Of a stretch of 64,000 nt of DNA, positions 17,098-27,471 are shown piece after piece. Within the stretch, counting starts at the first letter, position 1, and each line of letters starts with the position of its first letter. The notes beneath the pieces are model-generated. The model did not search any database. It was not told the DNA's origin and saw only the letters and a program-made list of their open reading frames with translations. The stretch is from Lautropia sp. (lineage in GTDB: Bacteria; Pseudomonadota; Gammaproteobacteria; Burkholderiales; Burkholderiaceae_E), in the NCBI GenBank assembly GCA_030532895.1, contig JAUNKF010000007.1:1-64000 (forward strand), given 5' to 3'. Both the position numbers and the translations under genes were made by a program.

Positions 17098-20000
17098 CTA
17101 ACGAAAATCCCGCGAGGCCGTCATCAGCCGGCCCAACCAGTCGCTCAGGTCGATCAGCTGGCGGGCCATCAGATGCCGGACACCATCGACCTGTTCCCAA
17201 CGCCCGTGCACGGCCAGCAGACGGCTGCCGATCAGCGCACGCCGCGCACGCTGGGCCAGGTCAGCCCAGATCACGACATTGACGATGCCGTGTTCATCTT
17301 CCAGCGTGACGAACACGGCACCGCTCGCCGTCGGTGGGCGCTGCCGCATGATGACGAGGCCCGCCACCTTCAGCAGGCAGCCATGCGGCTTTTCTCCAAG
17401 CGTCCGGCTGTCCACACAGCCGAGCTGAAGCAGACGCTCACGCAACAAGGCCACCGGATGCTGCCCAAGCGTCAGCCCCATCATCCGGTAATCGGCCAGC
17501 ACCTCCTCGGCCACCGAAGGGCAGGGCAGTGCCGTGGCCTCTTCGGGCGAGGTGATGCCCCAGAGCGGTGCAGGCTCCTGCACCCCGGCCACGGCCCAGC
17601 ACGCCTGATGCCGGTGCTCGCTGAGCGCGCGCAGCGCACCGGCCTCGGCCAGTCGTGCCGCCACCTGGCGGCTGAGACCTGCCCGATGACACAGATCGGC
17701 CACGTTCTCGAAAGGCTGCTGCTGCCGGCTGTGCGTGATCCGCCTGGCCACCGCCTCGCTCACGCCCTTGATTTTCCGAAAGCCGAGACGGAGCACGGGT
17801 TGAGCCGATTGAGCCTGAGGTGATGGAGGTGGTTGATCCGGTCGAGGTGGTTGATCAGCCGCCTTCGAGCCGAGCGCCGCGGGCATGGTTTCGAGTGTGC
17901 AATCCCAATCGCTGTGCATCACGTCGACCGGCAGCACCATCACCCCATGCCGGCGCACATCCTGGATCAGGCTGCTGGCCGAATAGAACCCCATGGGCTG
18001 GGCATTGAGCAGCGCACAGCAAAAAGCCGCGGGGTAATGGCATTTGAGCCAGCAGCTGACATAGGTGATCAGGGCAAACGAAGCCGCATGGCTTTCCGGA
18101 AAACCATAACTGGCAAAGCCCTTCAGCTGCTCGAAAAGCCGCTCGGCAAAATCCTCCTCATAACCACGCGCGAGCATCCCGCCCACGATACGGCGTCGAT
18201 GCTGTTCCATGTCGCCATGTCGACGCCAGGCCGCCATCGAGCGGCGCAACTGATCGGCCTCACCCGGTGTGTAGCCGGCCGCCACGATGGCCAGTTGCAT
18301 CACCTGTTCCTGAAAGAGCGGCACGCCCAGCGTGCGCTCGAAAACCGCCCGCAAATCCACCGACGGATAATCGATGCGCTCCTTGCCCTGGCGGCGGCGC
18401 AAATACGGGTGAACCATCTTGCCCTGAATAGGCCCCGGCCGCACGATCGCCACCTGGACCACCAGATCATAGAAACAGGCTGGCTTCAGTCGAGGCAGCA
18501 TCGACATCTGCGCCCGTGATTCGATCTGAAAGACACCGATGGTATCGGCCGCCTGAATCATTTTGTAGGTTGGCTCATCATCCGGCGGCACCAAAGCCTG
18601 TGTCATCTCGATGCCATGATGGGTTTTCAGAAGGGCAAATGCCTTGCGGATACAGCTGAGCATGCCAAGCGCCAGACAATCCACCTTCAGGATACCGAGC
18701 GCATCCAGATCATCCTTGTTCCACTGGATGATGGTTCGATCAGGCATGGCGGCATTCTCGATGGGCACGAGCGAGGATAGCGGCGCATCGGCGATCACGA
18801 AGCCGCCCACATGCTGCGAGAGATGACGCGGATGATCCTGAAGCTCGGCCACCAGATAGCAGAGCCGGCGCATGATCGGAGTATCCGGATCGAAACCGGC
18901 CTCTTCAAGCCGCTCACGCGACGAGGCCGGCACCGCACCGCGTCCAAAACAGGCGCTGATCGCGTTGACCTGATCCATCGGAAAGCCCAGCGCACGAGCC
19001 ACATCCCGTGCCGCACTGCGGCCCCGATAACAGATCACGTTGGCCGTCAGCGCGGCCCGTGCCCGGCCATATTTCCGGTAGATGTACTGGAACACCTCCT
19101 CGCGCCGCTCGTGCTCGAAATCCACATCGATGTCAGGTGGCTCGTTGCGCTCCCGGCTGATGAAACGTTCCATCAGCAGATTCATCCGCGCCGGATCGAC
19201 CTCGGTCACGCCCAGCACGAAGCACACCGCAGAATTGGCCGCCGAGCCGCGGCCCTGACACAAAATGCCGCGGCTGCGCGCAAAGCGCACGATGTCGTGC
19301 ACCGTCAGGAAATACGCCTCGAAACGCAGCTCGGCGATCAGCGCCAGCTCGGCTTCGACCTGAGCAGCCACGGCCGGTGGCACACCTTCAGGCCAGCGCC
19401 ATCGCATGCCCTCCTCGCTCAGCTGACGAAGCCAGGAAGCGGGCGAATGTCCCTCAGGCACGAGTTCATTCGGGTACGAATAATCGAGTTGATCGAGCTG
19501 AAAACGGCAGCGCCCGGCAATGTGCAGGCTTTCGGCCAGCAACTCGGGCGGATAGATGTCGGCCAGCCGTTCACGGCGTCGCAGATGGCGCTCTGCATTC
19601 TGAAAGAGCCTTCGCCCGGCATGCGCCACCGGCACCCGATGGCGCAAGGCTGTCAACGTGTCCTGAAGGGCACGCCGACGCCGGATGTCCATATGGACAT
19701 CGCCGGTGGCCACCGGCCGCAGTCCCGTGTTGTCGGCCAGGCTCAACAGCTCGGCCAGCGCCTGCTCATCATCCCGATCACGATGCAGCGCCACGGCCAG
19801 CCAGGCTGCCGGGAAGTTCGCCCGTACCCATTGCCCCTGCCGGATGTCGGGCTGCGGCCCCGGCACCCAGAGGGCGAGCAGACCCAGCGGTGAAGACGCT
19901 TGGCCATCCCCGATGTGGGCCTGTGCCCGGACATTGGCCTCGTCAGCCAACACGGACATGGCAGGCACCGATCCGCTCCGCCGATTCGGGTTTACGCGAT

Positions 20001-20379
20001 TCAGGCGTGTCGCCAACCAGTCCGCCACATCCTGCCGGCTGAGCCGATAACGCCCCTTGGCCGCCGCCCGCCGGCCCAGGGTGATCAGCGCACACAGCGC
20101 CTGATAACCCGCCAGATTTTCCACCAGCAGCACCAGACGCGGCCCATCGCTCAGCTGGAACTCGCTGCCCACGATCAGCGGCACGCCACTCGCCTTCGAC
20201 GCCTCGTGAGCGCGCACGATGCCCGCCAGCGAGCATTCATCCGTGATGGCCAGCGCCCAATAACCACAGGCAGCCGCCCGTTGAAAGAGCTGCGCAGCGC
20301 TCGATGCCCCGCGCAGAAAGCTGAAGTCGGAGACACAATGCAGCTCGGCATAGTCGGGCAGGGCGGGTAGGGCACTCAT
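17098..20379 (-). CDS. dnaE2: Error-prone DNA polymerase DnaE2 (ImuC)
   Basis: A 1093-residue C-family polymerase used in damage-induced translesion synthesis. It begins with a PHP domain ([18 protein letters not shown]), has the polymerase-core acidic motif in [27 protein letters not shown], the finger segment [13 protein letters not shown], a helix-hairpin-helix region ([13 protein letters not shown]) and a C-terminal OB fold ([25 protein letters not shown]). Length fits DnaE2 (about 1040-1090) rather than replicative DnaE1 (about 1160). The start at 20379 overlaps the imuB stop as ATGA, coupling translation. It is the third gene of the imuA-imuB-dnaE2 mutasome operon. Confidence 0.95.
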   Translation of the reverse strand: MSALPALPDYAELHCVSDFSFLRGASSAAQLFQRAAACGYWALAITDECSLAGIVRAHEASKASGVPLIVGSEFQLSDGPRLVLLVENLAGYQALCALITLGRRAAAKGRYRLSRQDVADWLATRLNRVNPNRRSGSVPAMSVLADEANVRAQAHIGDGQASSPLGLLALWVPGPQPDIRQGQWVRANFPAAWLAVALHRDRDDEQALAELLSLADNTGLRPVATGDVHMDIRRRRALQDTLTALRHRVPVAHAGRRLFQNAERHLRRRERLADIYPPELLAESLHIAGRCRFQLDQLDYSYPNELVPEGHSPASWLRQLSEEGMRWRWPEGVPPAVAAQVEAELALIAELRFEAYFLTVHDIVRFARSRGILCQGRGSAANSAVCFVLGVTEVDPARMNLLMERFISRERNEPPDIDVDFEHERREEVFQYIYRKYGRARAALTANVICYRGRSAARDVARALGFPMDQVNAISACFGRGAVPASSRERLEEAGFDPDTPIMRRLCYLVAELQDHPRHLSQHVGGFVIADAPLSSLVPIENAAMPDRTIIQWNKDDLDALGILKVDCLALGMLSCIRKAFALLKTHHGIEMTQALVPPDDEPTYKMIQAADTIGVFQIESRAQMSMLPRLKPACFYDLVVQVAIVRPGPIQGKMVHPYLRRRQGKERIDYPSVDLRAVFERTLGVPLFQEQVMQLAIVAAGYTPGEADQLRRSMAAWRRHGDMEQHRRRIVGGMLARGYEEDFAERLFEQLKGFASYGFPESHAASFALITYVSCWLKCHYPAAFCCALLNAQPMGFYSASSLIQDVRRHGVMVLPVDVMHSDWDCTLETMPAALGSKAADQPPRPDQPPPSPQAQSAQPVLRLGFRKIKGVSEAVARRITHSRQQQPFENVADLCHRAGLSRQVAARLAEAGALRALSEHRHQACWAVAGVQEPAPLWGITSPEEATALPCPSVAEEVLADYRMMGLTLGQHPVALLRERLLQLGCVDSRTLGEKPHGCLLKVAGLVIMRQRPPTASGAVFVTLEDEHGIVNVVIWADLAQRARRALIGSRLLAVHGRWEQVDGVRHLMARQLIDLSDWLGRLMTASRDFR

Positions 20380-21890
20380 GCAAACCAGCCATGCACCATC
20401 CACGGGCCATGCGTGCCCACGGTCGTATAGACCCAAGCCTGCTGCCCGCGCACGGTTTCAACCCGGTAGTAATCGCGACGGGCCTCCTCCCCATCCCACC
20501 AGCCGGACTCGATCCGCTCCGGGCCAGCCAACACGCGCAGGATGCCTTCACGCAGCGGCTCGGGCTTGGGCAACAGCCAGGCCGGTCGCCACGGGACTGA
20601 TGCCAGGGCCGGTGTTGAACCCGGCCCTGCCATCGCCACCTGCCGTCCGCCTCCTGTGAGGGACAGATCCTTCGACAGCTCACCCCGTGTCGACACCCCC
20701 AGACTCAGCCGCCGCCAGGCCCGTTCGGGACGGTGCTCGTCACAGGCTTCGAGCTGGTAGAGGGCCTCATCACCCAGGCGGGCACACAAACGCGCCTGCC
20801 AGACCGACCACGGTTCATGATCACGGCCCGCCTGATCGCCCTGACTCGCCTGATCGAACAGATCCCTCACCACCGGCACGACATCGGGCAGATCCGTCAC
20901 GCGCAAACCCAGCCCCGTCACCGGTGCCGGCAGCACCACCTGCTCCAGACGGGTCTTCAGCAAGTCGACAAAGAGCGCCAGATCACGCTCGGGGCGCATC
21001 AGCCGGATGTCGAGCCGGGTGGGCGGCCTCTCGTCCTCATGATCGAGCCAAACCGACAAGTGCTGCGTGCCTTGCCCCCGGCTTGCCAGAAAACCCACCA
21101 GATCGGCCAGCAGCCGCCGCAGCGGAAACATCAGCGGCAGATGCGTCTCGACCCGACAGGGCAGCTCGACCGCCATCTCGAAACGGGCAGGGGGCTGATA
21201 ACCATCGAGCACCGCCGGCCGCTGACCCATCAGCCAATCGAGATGCTGGCACAGCGCCTCACCAAAGCGATGTTGCAAGCCGGCACGCGGCAGCCGCATC
21301 AATTGCCCCAAGTGCCGGATACCCAGGCGCCGCAGCGCCGTCCCCGTCTCATCGGGCAGCTCGGCCTGCCGGATGGGCAGCGGCGCAAGCACGGCACGCA
21401 ACTCATCAGGGCTGCTCACCGACATGCCATCCTGCCATCCCGCCAGCACATGCGCCGCATGCGCGGTGGGGGCCAGCCCGATCCGGTGCTCAAACTGCCA
21501 CTCGGCCAGCTCGGCCCTGAGACGTGCCTCAAGCGTCGGCCACCCTCCCATCAGGCGCAAACTGGCCCCCACCTCCAGCAGCAGCGCATCCGGCCAGCTC
21601 AGACACACCTGATCCGTGTAGCGATAAGCCCATTGGGCCAGCAGCTGCCGTGCCTGCCAGACCTCGGCCGGCTGCTCGACGATGGCCTCGAAACCCGTCG
21701 CCATGGCTTGCGCTTCGGTAAGCCGCTGCCCGGCATGAAGTCCGAGGCGGGCAGCCGCAGGGTTCACCACCGTGAGCAGGCGTTTCTGGGCAGAGCCGCC
21801 CAGCAGCACGATGGGCGTGTCTGGCCGCGGATGGCGTCGCAACACGACATCGAGCGGCAACTGCGGCAGGCGGATGCAGGCCCACAACAT
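20376..21890 (-). CDS. imuB: ImuB, Y-family-polymerase-like mutasome subunit
   Basis: A 504-residue relative of DinB/UmuC. It starts [19 protein letters not shown] and has the little-finger region ([44 protein letters not shown]). The acidic catalytic triplet of active Y-family polymerases is not visible, as is usual for ImuB, which acts as a scaffold linking DnaE2 to the beta clamp and ImuA. The C-terminal third ([45 protein letters not shown]) is the conserved ImuB tail. It starts 2 bases after the imuA stop and overlaps dnaE2 by 4 bases. Confidence 0.93.
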   Translation of the reverse strand: MLWACIRLPQLPLDVVLRRHPRPDTPIVLLGGSAQKRLLTVVNPAAARLGLHAGQRLTEAQAMATGFEAIVEQPAEVWQARQLLAQWAYRYTDQVCLSWPDALLLEVGASLRLMGGWPTLEARLRAELAEWQFEHRIGLAPTAHAAHVLAGWQDGMSVSSPDELRAVLAPLPIRQAELPDETGTALRRLGIRHLGQLMRLPRAGLQHRFGEALCQHLDWLMGQRPAVLDGYQPPARFEMAVELPCRVETHLPLMFPLRRLLADLVGFLASRGQGTQHLSVWLDHEDERPPTRLDIRLMRPERDLALFVDLLKTRLEQVVLPAPVTGLGLRVTDLPDVVPVVRDLFDQASQGDQAGRDHEPWSVWQARLCARLGDEALYQLEACDEHRPERAWRRLSLGVSTRGELSKDLSLTGGGRQVAMAGPGSTPALASVPWRPAWLLPKPEPLREGILRVLAGPERIESGWWDGEEARRDYYRVETVRGQQAWVYTTVGTHGPWMVHGWFA

Positions 21891-21892
21891 GA

Positions 21893-22699
21893 TCAGCCCC
21901 CAGCCTGAACCGGACGAACAGGATGAACGGGATGCACGGCCAAACGTTCAGCACCGCTTTGGCCCGTCTCATCCCGAGCAGCCTTCAGCACGCTTTTCGT
22001 GGCGGCTCTCATGGCCGTTTTCATGGGCGCCTTGAGGTGGGTGTCGAACAAGGTGCCATCATCGGCCCGCCACGACAGCGCTTCGGCCAAGGCCGTGCCG
22101 CCCCGGCACTTCAGCACCTGAAGCCTGAACCCCGGCAACAGCTGCAACCTGAGCGCGGCCGGCGACGGCTGCACGACATGGCGTGCATGCCGCATCATGA
22201 ACCCCAGACACCGGCCCCGATCAGCCGCCACCTGAAACCGACGCAAAACCGTGTGATCAGCCTGCCGGGGCCAGCCCACCACCGCCGCACACGCCCCGGA
22301 ACGCAGACATTGCTCCATCGCCCATAGCGCCTCCCGGCCCGATGCCTCGATGATCTCCAGCCACGGCAAACACACGCCAGCCTGCTGCCAGGCTTGAGGA
22401 AAAGGGATGAAGGGCGGCGCCACCAGCACCACACGCCTGCCCGATTGGGTGAGCCGCGCGAGCGTCGGCCACAGAAGCTGGATCTCACCCAGCCCCTCGG
22501 CCGGCAGCAACAGCTCGGTGATGGCCGCCTGCGGCCATCCGCCGGTAGGCAGCACGCCATCCAGGCAGGGCAGGCCGGTTGGCACCCCGGCCATGCCGCC
22601 AACGACAGAAAAGGCATCAGAAGCTGAAGAAACAGGCGCAGCCCGCCATAGCTGATGGCGGCGCATCAGATGATCGAGAGAGGGCAGGCTTGCAGTCAT
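21893..22699 (-). CDS. imuA: ImuA, RecA-like mutasome subunit
   Basis: A 268-residue RecA-fold protein of the ImuA/SulA-like family, first gene of the SOS mutasome operon. The N-terminal LMRRHQLWRAAP, the core VPTGLPCLDGVLPTGGWPQAAITELLLPAEGLGEIQLLWPTLARLT and RRVVLVAPPFIPFPQAW are typical. The Walker A lysine is lost, as in other ImuA proteins. ImuA interacts with RecA and ImuB in damage-induced mutagenesis. The C-terminal tail is unusually rich in VHPVHPVRPVQ. No clear Shine-Dalgarno precedes the ATG. A partial LexA-like box lies 12-28 bases upstream. Confidence 0.9.
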   Translation of the reverse strand: MTASLPSLDHLMRRHQLWRAAPVSSASDAFSVVGGMAGVPTGLPCLDGVLPTGGWPQAAITELLLPAEGLGEIQLLWPTLARLTQSGRRVVLVAPPFIPFPQAWQQAGVCLPWLEIIEASGREALWAMEQCLRSGACAAVVGWPRQADHTVLRRFQVAADRGRCLGFMMRHARHVVQPSPAALRLQLLPGFRLQVLKCRGGTALAEALSWRADDGTLFDTHLKAPMKTAMRAATKSVLKAARDETGQSGAERLAVHPVHPVRPVQAGG

Positions 22700-22707
22700 G
22701 AATTGAT

Positions 22708-22727
22708 CAGGCTATTTTCATACAGTA
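22708..22727 (-). promoter_or_regulatory. Degenerate LexA-like box before imuA
   Basis: On the minus strand TACTGTATGAAAATAGCCTG has a perfect left half (TACTGTAT) of the LexA palindrome but a poor right half. Position and the known LexA control of imuABC make a weak SOS operator plausible. Confidence 0.45.
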
Positions 22728-22964
22728 CTCCTGTTCATTATGACACCACCGATCCCCGTCTGAAAAGCCCCCCCGATCTGATCGGTGCATCGTGCCGAAT
22801 CCGCGCGCTGCTACGCAGACGTGATCAACCCACGAGCCGCGTGCGCCAGGACATGGCATGTGTCATGATGGGGGTGGGTCGCTGGGGGTGCGTCACACGC
22901 ACCAGAACGCAGCAGGGCGCTCATGGGCGGTGGATAGCGCGTACCAGCTGCCCCCAGGAAAGCG

Positions 22965-25142
22965 CTACGCCGAGGTGGTCAACATCGGCCGGGTCGGCAC
23001 CGACTGCTCGGCATCGAGGCAAGATGTCTGAGACTGGCCACTCAACCAGTGGTCGAAGGCTTCCACCGCCATCGGGCGGGCCAGCAGGAAGCCCTGCAAC
23101 TCGTCGCATTGCAGCTCCATCAGGATGTCGCGCTGCTTCTCCGTCTCGACGCCTTCAGCCACCACGCGCAGGCCAAGCTGATGCGCCAGCTGAATCACTG
23201 CGCCGACGATTGCCTTGGCGTCCGGTCGCGTCTCGATGTCGGCCACGAAGCTGCGGTCGATCTTCAGCTGACAGGCCGGCAGCTGACGCAGGTAACTCAA
23301 GCTCGAATAGCCGGTGCCGAAATCATCGATCGACAGGTAGACGCCGATGCGTGACAAAGCCTCGAAGGTGCGCTGCGTGCTCTTGATGTCTTCCATCGCC
23401 ACCGACTCGGTGATCTCGCAGAGCAGCTGGCTCGCATCGATCCGGTTGCGCGAGAGCGCCTGCTGGATCCGGTCGGCCAGGTCTTCGGTGCGCAACTGAT
23501 GCACCGACAGGTTGATCGCCACATGAATCGTCATCCCGTTGTCGGCCCATACCCGCATCTGCCGACAAGCCTCATCGATCACCCAGTGCCCCAGGCTGTT
23601 GATCAACCCGAAGCGCTCGGCGATGGGGATGAAGACGGCCGGACTGATCATGCCACGTGTGGGGTGCTGCCAACGCAACAGCGCTTCGACCCCACGGAAT
23701 CCCCCCATCCGTGCATCGATCTTCGGCTGATAATGCAGATGCAGCTCGCCACGCTCGATCGCATAGCGCAGGTCGTTCTGCAGACTGATCTGCTCCAGCG
23801 CCTGCTCCCCTTCATCCATGTGCGACTCGAAGAGGGCATAGTTGCCACCCCCGGCACGCTTGGCGGTGTACATGGCGGCATCGGCATGAATCACGAGCTG
23901 ATCACCGGTGCCATGATCCGGGTACATGGCCACGCCCACCGATCCCGAGAGTCGCACCTGCTGATCAGCCACCGTCAGCGGTTCGGCAAAGGATTCGATC
24001 AGCCGGCGCGCGAGGCTTGCACAATCGGCAATGTCCGTCACGTCCTCCATCAGCAGCACGAACTCGTCCCCGCCGATCCGGGCCACCGTGTCACTGTCAC
24101 GGGCCGAACGCCGCAACCGGCGCGCCGCCTCCTTCAGCACCTCGTCACCCACCGCATGCCCCAGCAGGTCATTGACCGGCTTGAAACCATCCAGGTCGAT
24201 GAAGAGTACCGCCACCTTCCGGCTTTCAGCCCCCAGGAGATCATCCTGATGGCGCTGATAGCGCTGCAACGCATGCGAGAGACGATCCTCGAAGAGCAAC
24301 CGGTTCGACAGCCCCGTGAGCGGATCGAGAAAGGCGCGACGGCGCAGCTCCTCGTTGGCCGATTCGAGCTTCACGTTCGCCACGCTCAGCGAGCTTCGCA
24401 TCCGTGCATCCATGATCGAGGTGAAGAGCGTCATCGCCATCAGCGCAATCGACGAGGTCGAGACGATGGTGCCCAGCTGCGAGCCACCCAGCGCATCGGC
24501 ACTCAGGCACAGCGAATCGATCGGAAACTGGGCGGCCGCCATGCCGGTGTAATGCATGCCGCTGATGGCCAGCCCCATCACCACCGCCGCCACCGGCTGA
24601 AGGAAGGCAGCCGTCCGGTCGCTCACCTTGCGCATGCCGTTGAAGATCAGCAGCGCCGCCGCCGAGGCCACCACCGCGATCAGCGCCGAGGCCGCCACGA
24701 GCGACCAATCCCACACGATGCCAGGCTGCATGTCGAGTGCCGCCATGCCCAGATAATGCATCGCACAGATGCCGATACCCATCAGGCCCGCACCACCCAC
24801 GATATGGCGCCAGGTCACCACATCCCGACTGGCCACCTTGAGCGCGATGGCCGACACCGCCACCGCCGTCACCCACGAGATCACCGTGAGCGTGACGGTG
24901 TAGCCCAGCTCGATCGGCAGCGAAAACGCCAGCATGCCCACGAAGTGCATGCACCAGATACCGGTGCCCATCGTGATCGAGCCACCCACGAGCCAGGTGA
25001 GGGCAACCCGCCGCTCGGGCGTGCGAACCCGCTTGGCCAGATCCAGCGCCACATAGGACGCAAACGTGGCGATCAGCACGGAAGCTGCCACCACCCACGG
25101 AGAATAACTGGAGGTCAGAAATGCCACGATGGCCTCACACAA
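22965..25142 (-). CDS. MHYT-GGDEF-EAL membrane protein (cyclic-di-GMP turnover)
   Basis: A 725-residue inner-membrane signalling protein. Residues 1-235 hold seven helices with three MHYT-type motifs (CMHFVGM, AMHYLGM, GMHYTGM), thought to bind copper and sense O2, CO or NO. A diguanylate-cyclase domain follows with intact RIGGDEF and, five residues upstream, an RDSD inhibitory site. Next is a phosphodiesterase domain with EALLRWQHP, ITESVAMED, DDFGTGYSSLSYL and KIDRSFV, all consistent with activity. Both domains look active, so net direction cannot be told. It is monocistronic, with a 265-base gap to imuA. Confidence 0.93.
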   Translation of the reverse strand: MCEAIVAFLTSSYSPWVVAASVLIATFASYVALDLAKRVRTPERRVALTWLVGGSITMGTGIWCMHFVGMLAFSLPIELGYTVTLTVISWVTAVAVSAIALKVASRDVVTWRHIVGGAGLMGIGICAMHYLGMAALDMQPGIVWDWSLVAASALIAVVASAAALLIFNGMRKVSDRTAAFLQPVAAVVMGLAISGMHYTGMAAAQFPIDSLCLSADALGGSQLGTIVSTSSIALMAMTLFTSIMDARMRSSLSVANVKLESANEELRRRAFLDPLTGLSNRLLFEDRLSHALQRYQRHQDDLLGAESRKVAVLFIDLDGFKPVNDLLGHAVGDEVLKEAARRLRRSARDSDTVARIGGDEFVLLMEDVTDIADCASLARRLIESFAEPLTVADQQVRLSGSVGVAMYPDHGTGDQLVIHADAAMYTAKRAGGGNYALFESHMDEGEQALEQISLQNDLRYAIERGELHLHYQPKIDARMGGFRGVEALLRWQHPTRGMISPAVFIPIAERFGLINSLGHWVIDEACRQMRVWADNGMTIHVAINLSVHQLRTEDLADRIQQALSRNRIDASQLLCEITESVAMEDIKSTQRTFEALSRIGVYLSIDDFGTGYSSLSYLRQLPACQLKIDRSFVADIETRPDAKAIVGAVIQLAHQLGLRVVAEGVETEKQRDILMELQCDELQGFLLARPMAVEAFDHWLSGQSQTSCLDAEQSVPTRPMLTTSA

Positions 25143-25471
25143 GGAAAGCGAATCCGTATCCGATCATGAGCGTCGTGGCCAAAGGCGCCTCGCCCTCATG
25201 ATGGCGTCATGGACTCGGGCCGAAGGCATTCACAGCACGCCATCCAGATGGCACACGGCGGCCCGACAGGTGCTATTCACCTTGCCACACCATCGGCCCG
25301 AGCGATGACCAGCACGATTGTCTGCCCAACCATGTCCAACTATATTGGTCAGAAAAAGCGCCGGCCCGAGACACTAACATGCCCGTTGTGTGAGCAATCT
25401 CCTTGCATTTTCTTGAGCGGCCACAGCCAAGCGACGAGCGGCTGGCGTTGACAAAAGGCAACAACCCACGC
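25143..25471. other. Intergenic region upstream of the MHYT gene
   Basis: About 330 bases with no recognisable gene. It should contain the promoter of the MHYT-GGDEF-EAL gene. I see no clear operator or RNA. Confidence 0.4.
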
Positions 25472-25690
25472 TCAGAGCACGGCTTCCAGTCCCTTGCGCT
25501 CGATGATGTCAAGCAGCTTCTGCGACGGGCCACTGGGACGTTTGTCGCCCACTTCCCACTTACGGACGGTGGATGCACTGGATTAAGCACCGAAGCCGGC
25601 CATTCCGATACGCTTCTTCACAATGCCGCCGCCGAGATCAGCGTCGATCAACCCCGCTCCCATCTCAAGGACAGCTTTTCGCAGAAGAGG
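25472..25690 (-). pseudogene. Decayed Xre-type HTH antitoxin (NadS/HigA-like)
   Basis: On the minus strand the frame ends with STVRKWEVGDKRPSGPSQKL and then LDIIERKGLEAVL before a TGA. This is the recognition helix and C-terminus typical of NadS/HigA-like antitoxins (R-x-W-E-x-G-x-x-x-PSG). Upstream the same frame reads LLRKAVLEMGAG...IGMAGFGA and hits a TAA inside what should be the HTH, with helix 2 missing. The gene is therefore broken by deletion plus nonsense. No toxin gene adjoins it. It sits just beyond the terminator of a tRNA-Gly gene, a common landing site for accessory DNA. Confidence 0.7.
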
Positions 25691-25748
25691 AGGGTATAAC
25701 GACACTTTCAGACGCGCATTCGCTCCCTCGTGCTGAAGACACAGCCAT

Positions 25749-25776
25749 AAAAAAAAGGCCCAACCGGGCCTTTTTG
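25749..25776 (-). terminator. Intrinsic terminator of the first tRNA-Gly
   Basis: AAAGGCCC and GGGCCTTT form a stem with a four-base loop. Read on the minus strand it is followed by a run of T, just downstream of the tRNA gene. A-rich and T-rich flanks make it potentially bidirectional. A matching copy follows the second tRNA-Gly. Confidence 0.75.
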
Positions 25777-25812
25777 AAGATCGGCAGCTGATGAAGTGCT
25801 ACCGAAAGAATC

Positions 25813-25888
25813 TGGAGCGGGAAACGAGTCTCGAACTCGCGACCTCAACCTTGGCAAGGTTGCGCTCTACCAACTGAGCTATTCCCGC
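25813..25888 (-). tRNA. tRNA-Gly (GCC anticodon), copy 1
   Basis: The 76-base minus-strand sequence begins GCGGGAATAGCTCAGTTGG and ends GTTTCCCGCTCCA. It folds as a cloverleaf: acceptor GCGGGAA/TTCCCGC, D loop AGCTCAGTTGGTAGAGC, anticodon stem around TTGCCAA (anticodon GCC), T loop GTTCGAGAC, and an encoded 3' CCA. A near-identical locus lies at 46566-46641. Confidence 0.97.
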
Positions 25889-25904
25889 GTCGTCTGAAGA
25901 CATG

Positions 25905-25933
25905 ATTATAGAAGCTTTTTTCGGGAATGCAAA
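25905..25933 (-). promoter_or_regulatory. Promoter of tRNA-Gly copy 1
   Basis: On the minus strand TTTGCA (-35) and a perfect TATAAT (-10) are separated by 17 bases, 16 bases before the tRNA 5' end. The second tRNA-Gly has the same two hexamers at the same spacing. Confidence 0.75.
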
Positions 25934-26199
25934 TGGTCTGCCAAAAAATTTGATCTGGCGCCTCCTTCCGCAATCTCGGCAAGGGACACAGCCCATCCGT
26001 CGTATGATCCACCAGATCCAGTCCTTGGCGATCTGTTGGCAGGAGAGAAGATTCGCCCCACCTACCAGCAGGCAAGCCCTGCACGTTGACGACAGGACGG
26101 ACAGCTTCTTGTAGAGCGTGTTATGCACTTATTCTATTCGTCCCCGTGCTGGCCCCAATCTAGTCTCCATCGCTACTTCCGCTCCCGGTTCACGTCCTG
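25934..26199. other. Intergenic region between tRNA-Gly and MFS gene
   Basis: No recognisable gene. A short open stretch around 25990-26090 is AT/GC-mixed and may be decayed coding sequence, but I cannot match it to a family. A dispersed repeat copy lies at 26117-26146. Confidence 0.4.
26117..26146 (+). repeat. Dispersed intergenic repeat, copy 4
   Basis: CGTGTTATGCACTTATT, then a 5-base insertion, then TTCGTCCCCG and the tail gctggccccaa. The tail and core are nearly identical to the copy at 54015. It lies upstream of the MFS gene. Confidence 0.65.
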
Positions 26200-27471
26200 A
26201 TGAACAGCAGACCCGCTGCCACCGCGCCATCCACTGACCCGGCAAACGTAAACCCGCCAGCCAGCACCCGCTCGTCAGCCCCCGACCCTGCCCAGGGGCT
26301 GCTGCCGGGCAATCCCGAGTACCGCAGGGCAGGGTGGGCCTTGTTTCTGGTGGGCTTTGCCACCTTTGCGCTGGTCTACTGCGTGCAGCCCTTGCTGCCC
26401 GAGTTTGCCACGAGCTTTCAGATCAGCCCGGCCGCCAGCTCGCTCGCACTCTCGCTCACCACGGGCACGCTCGCCCTCTCGATCGTGCTCTCCAGCGCCT
26501 TTTCGCAAGCGCTGGGGCGGGGCGGCATGATGGCGGTCTCACTCACCGCTGCCTCGCTCCTCAACATCGTGGCCGCCATCGTGCCCAGCTGGCACGGGCT
26601 GCTCGCTGCCCGCACGCTCGAAGGCATCGCCCTGGGTGGCGTACCCGCCATTGCGATGGCCTGGCTGTCGGAAGAAATCCACCCCGCTCATTTGGGCCGG
26701 AGCATGGGGCTTTATGTGGCCGGCACCGCCTTCGGCGGCATGGTGGGCCGGGTCGGCATGGCGCTCGTCACCGAGGCTGCCTCCTGGCAGGTGGCGATGG
26801 CTGGCCTGGGCCTTGTCTGCCTGCTGTGCAGTCTTGGCTTCTGGAAGCTGCTGCCACCCTCACGCCACTTCAGCCCGATGCCCGGCATCCGGCTGGGCTT
26901 TCACCTCGCCACCTGGTGGCGTCATCTGAAAAATCCCGCGCTATTGCGCCTCTACGCCATCGGTTTTCTGCTGATGAGCGTCTTCGTCGCCCTCTTCAAC
27001 TACAGCACCTTTCGGCTCTCCGAAGCCCCGTACCTGCTGAGCCAGACCGCGCTCGCGCTGATCTTTCTCGTCTACGGCTTCGGCATCGCCGCCTCGTCCA
27101 CCGCCGGCGCCTTGGCCGATCGGCATGGGCGACCGCAACTCCTGATTCTCTGCATCCTGATCATGCTCGCCGGCATGCTGATCACCTTGTCCGATTCACT
27201 CGTGCTGATCGTGGCCGGCATCGCGTTGCTCACGCTCGGTTTTTTCGGCAGCCACTCGGTGGCGAGCAGCGCCGTCGGCCCCGCCTGCGACGGCCACAAG
27301 GGTCACGCCACCTCGCTCTATCTGCTTTTCTACTATCTTGGCTCCAGCCTGGTCGGCTCGGCCGGCGGCTGGTTCTGGGCGCATGGCGGCTGGCCATCGG
27401 TGATTGGGATGGCCAGCACCCTGACAACATTCGGATTACTGTTGGCCACATGGGCGCACCGGCATAAATGA
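26200..27471 (+). CDS. MFS transporter, YnfM-like
   Basis: A 423-residue, 12-helix major facilitator. After a Pro/Ala/Ser-rich leader of about 40 residues it reads YRRAGWALFLVGFATFALVYCVQPLLPEFATSFQISPAASSLALSLTTG, characteristic of the YnfM/arabinose-efflux-like MFS branch; LARTLEGIALGGVPAIAMAWLSEEI and GLYVAGTAFGGMVGR are further family stretches. Members export diverse small molecules and the substrate is unknown. It is monocistronic, flanked upstream by a dispersed repeat and downstream by a decayed toxin locus that begins at its stop codon. Confidence 0.85.
   Translation: MNSRPAATAPSTDPANVNPPASTRSSAPDPAQGLLPGNPEYRRAGWALFLVGFATFALVYCVQPLLPEFATSFQISPAASSLALSLTTGTLALSIVLSSAFSQALGRGGMMAVSLTAASLLNIVAAIVPSWHGLLAARTLEGIALGGVPAIAMAWLSEEIHPAHLGRSMGLYVAGTAFGGMVGRVGMALVTEAASWQVAMAGLGLVCLLCSLGFWKLLPPSRHFSPMPGIRLGFHLATWWRHLKNPALLRLYAIGFLLMSVFVALFNYSTFRLSEAPYLLSQTALALIFLVYGFGIAASSTAGALADRHGRPQLLILCILIMLAGMLITLSDSLVLIVAGIALLTLGFFGSHSVASSAVGPACDGHKGHATSLYLLFYYLGSSLVGSAGGWFWAHGGWPSVIGMASTLTTFGLLLATWAHRHK

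Noticed and set aside
23499-25169. 556-codon plus-strand frame opposite the MHYT-GGDEF-EAL gene
   Set aside because: His/Arg-rich antisense shadow of a gene with three intact domains.
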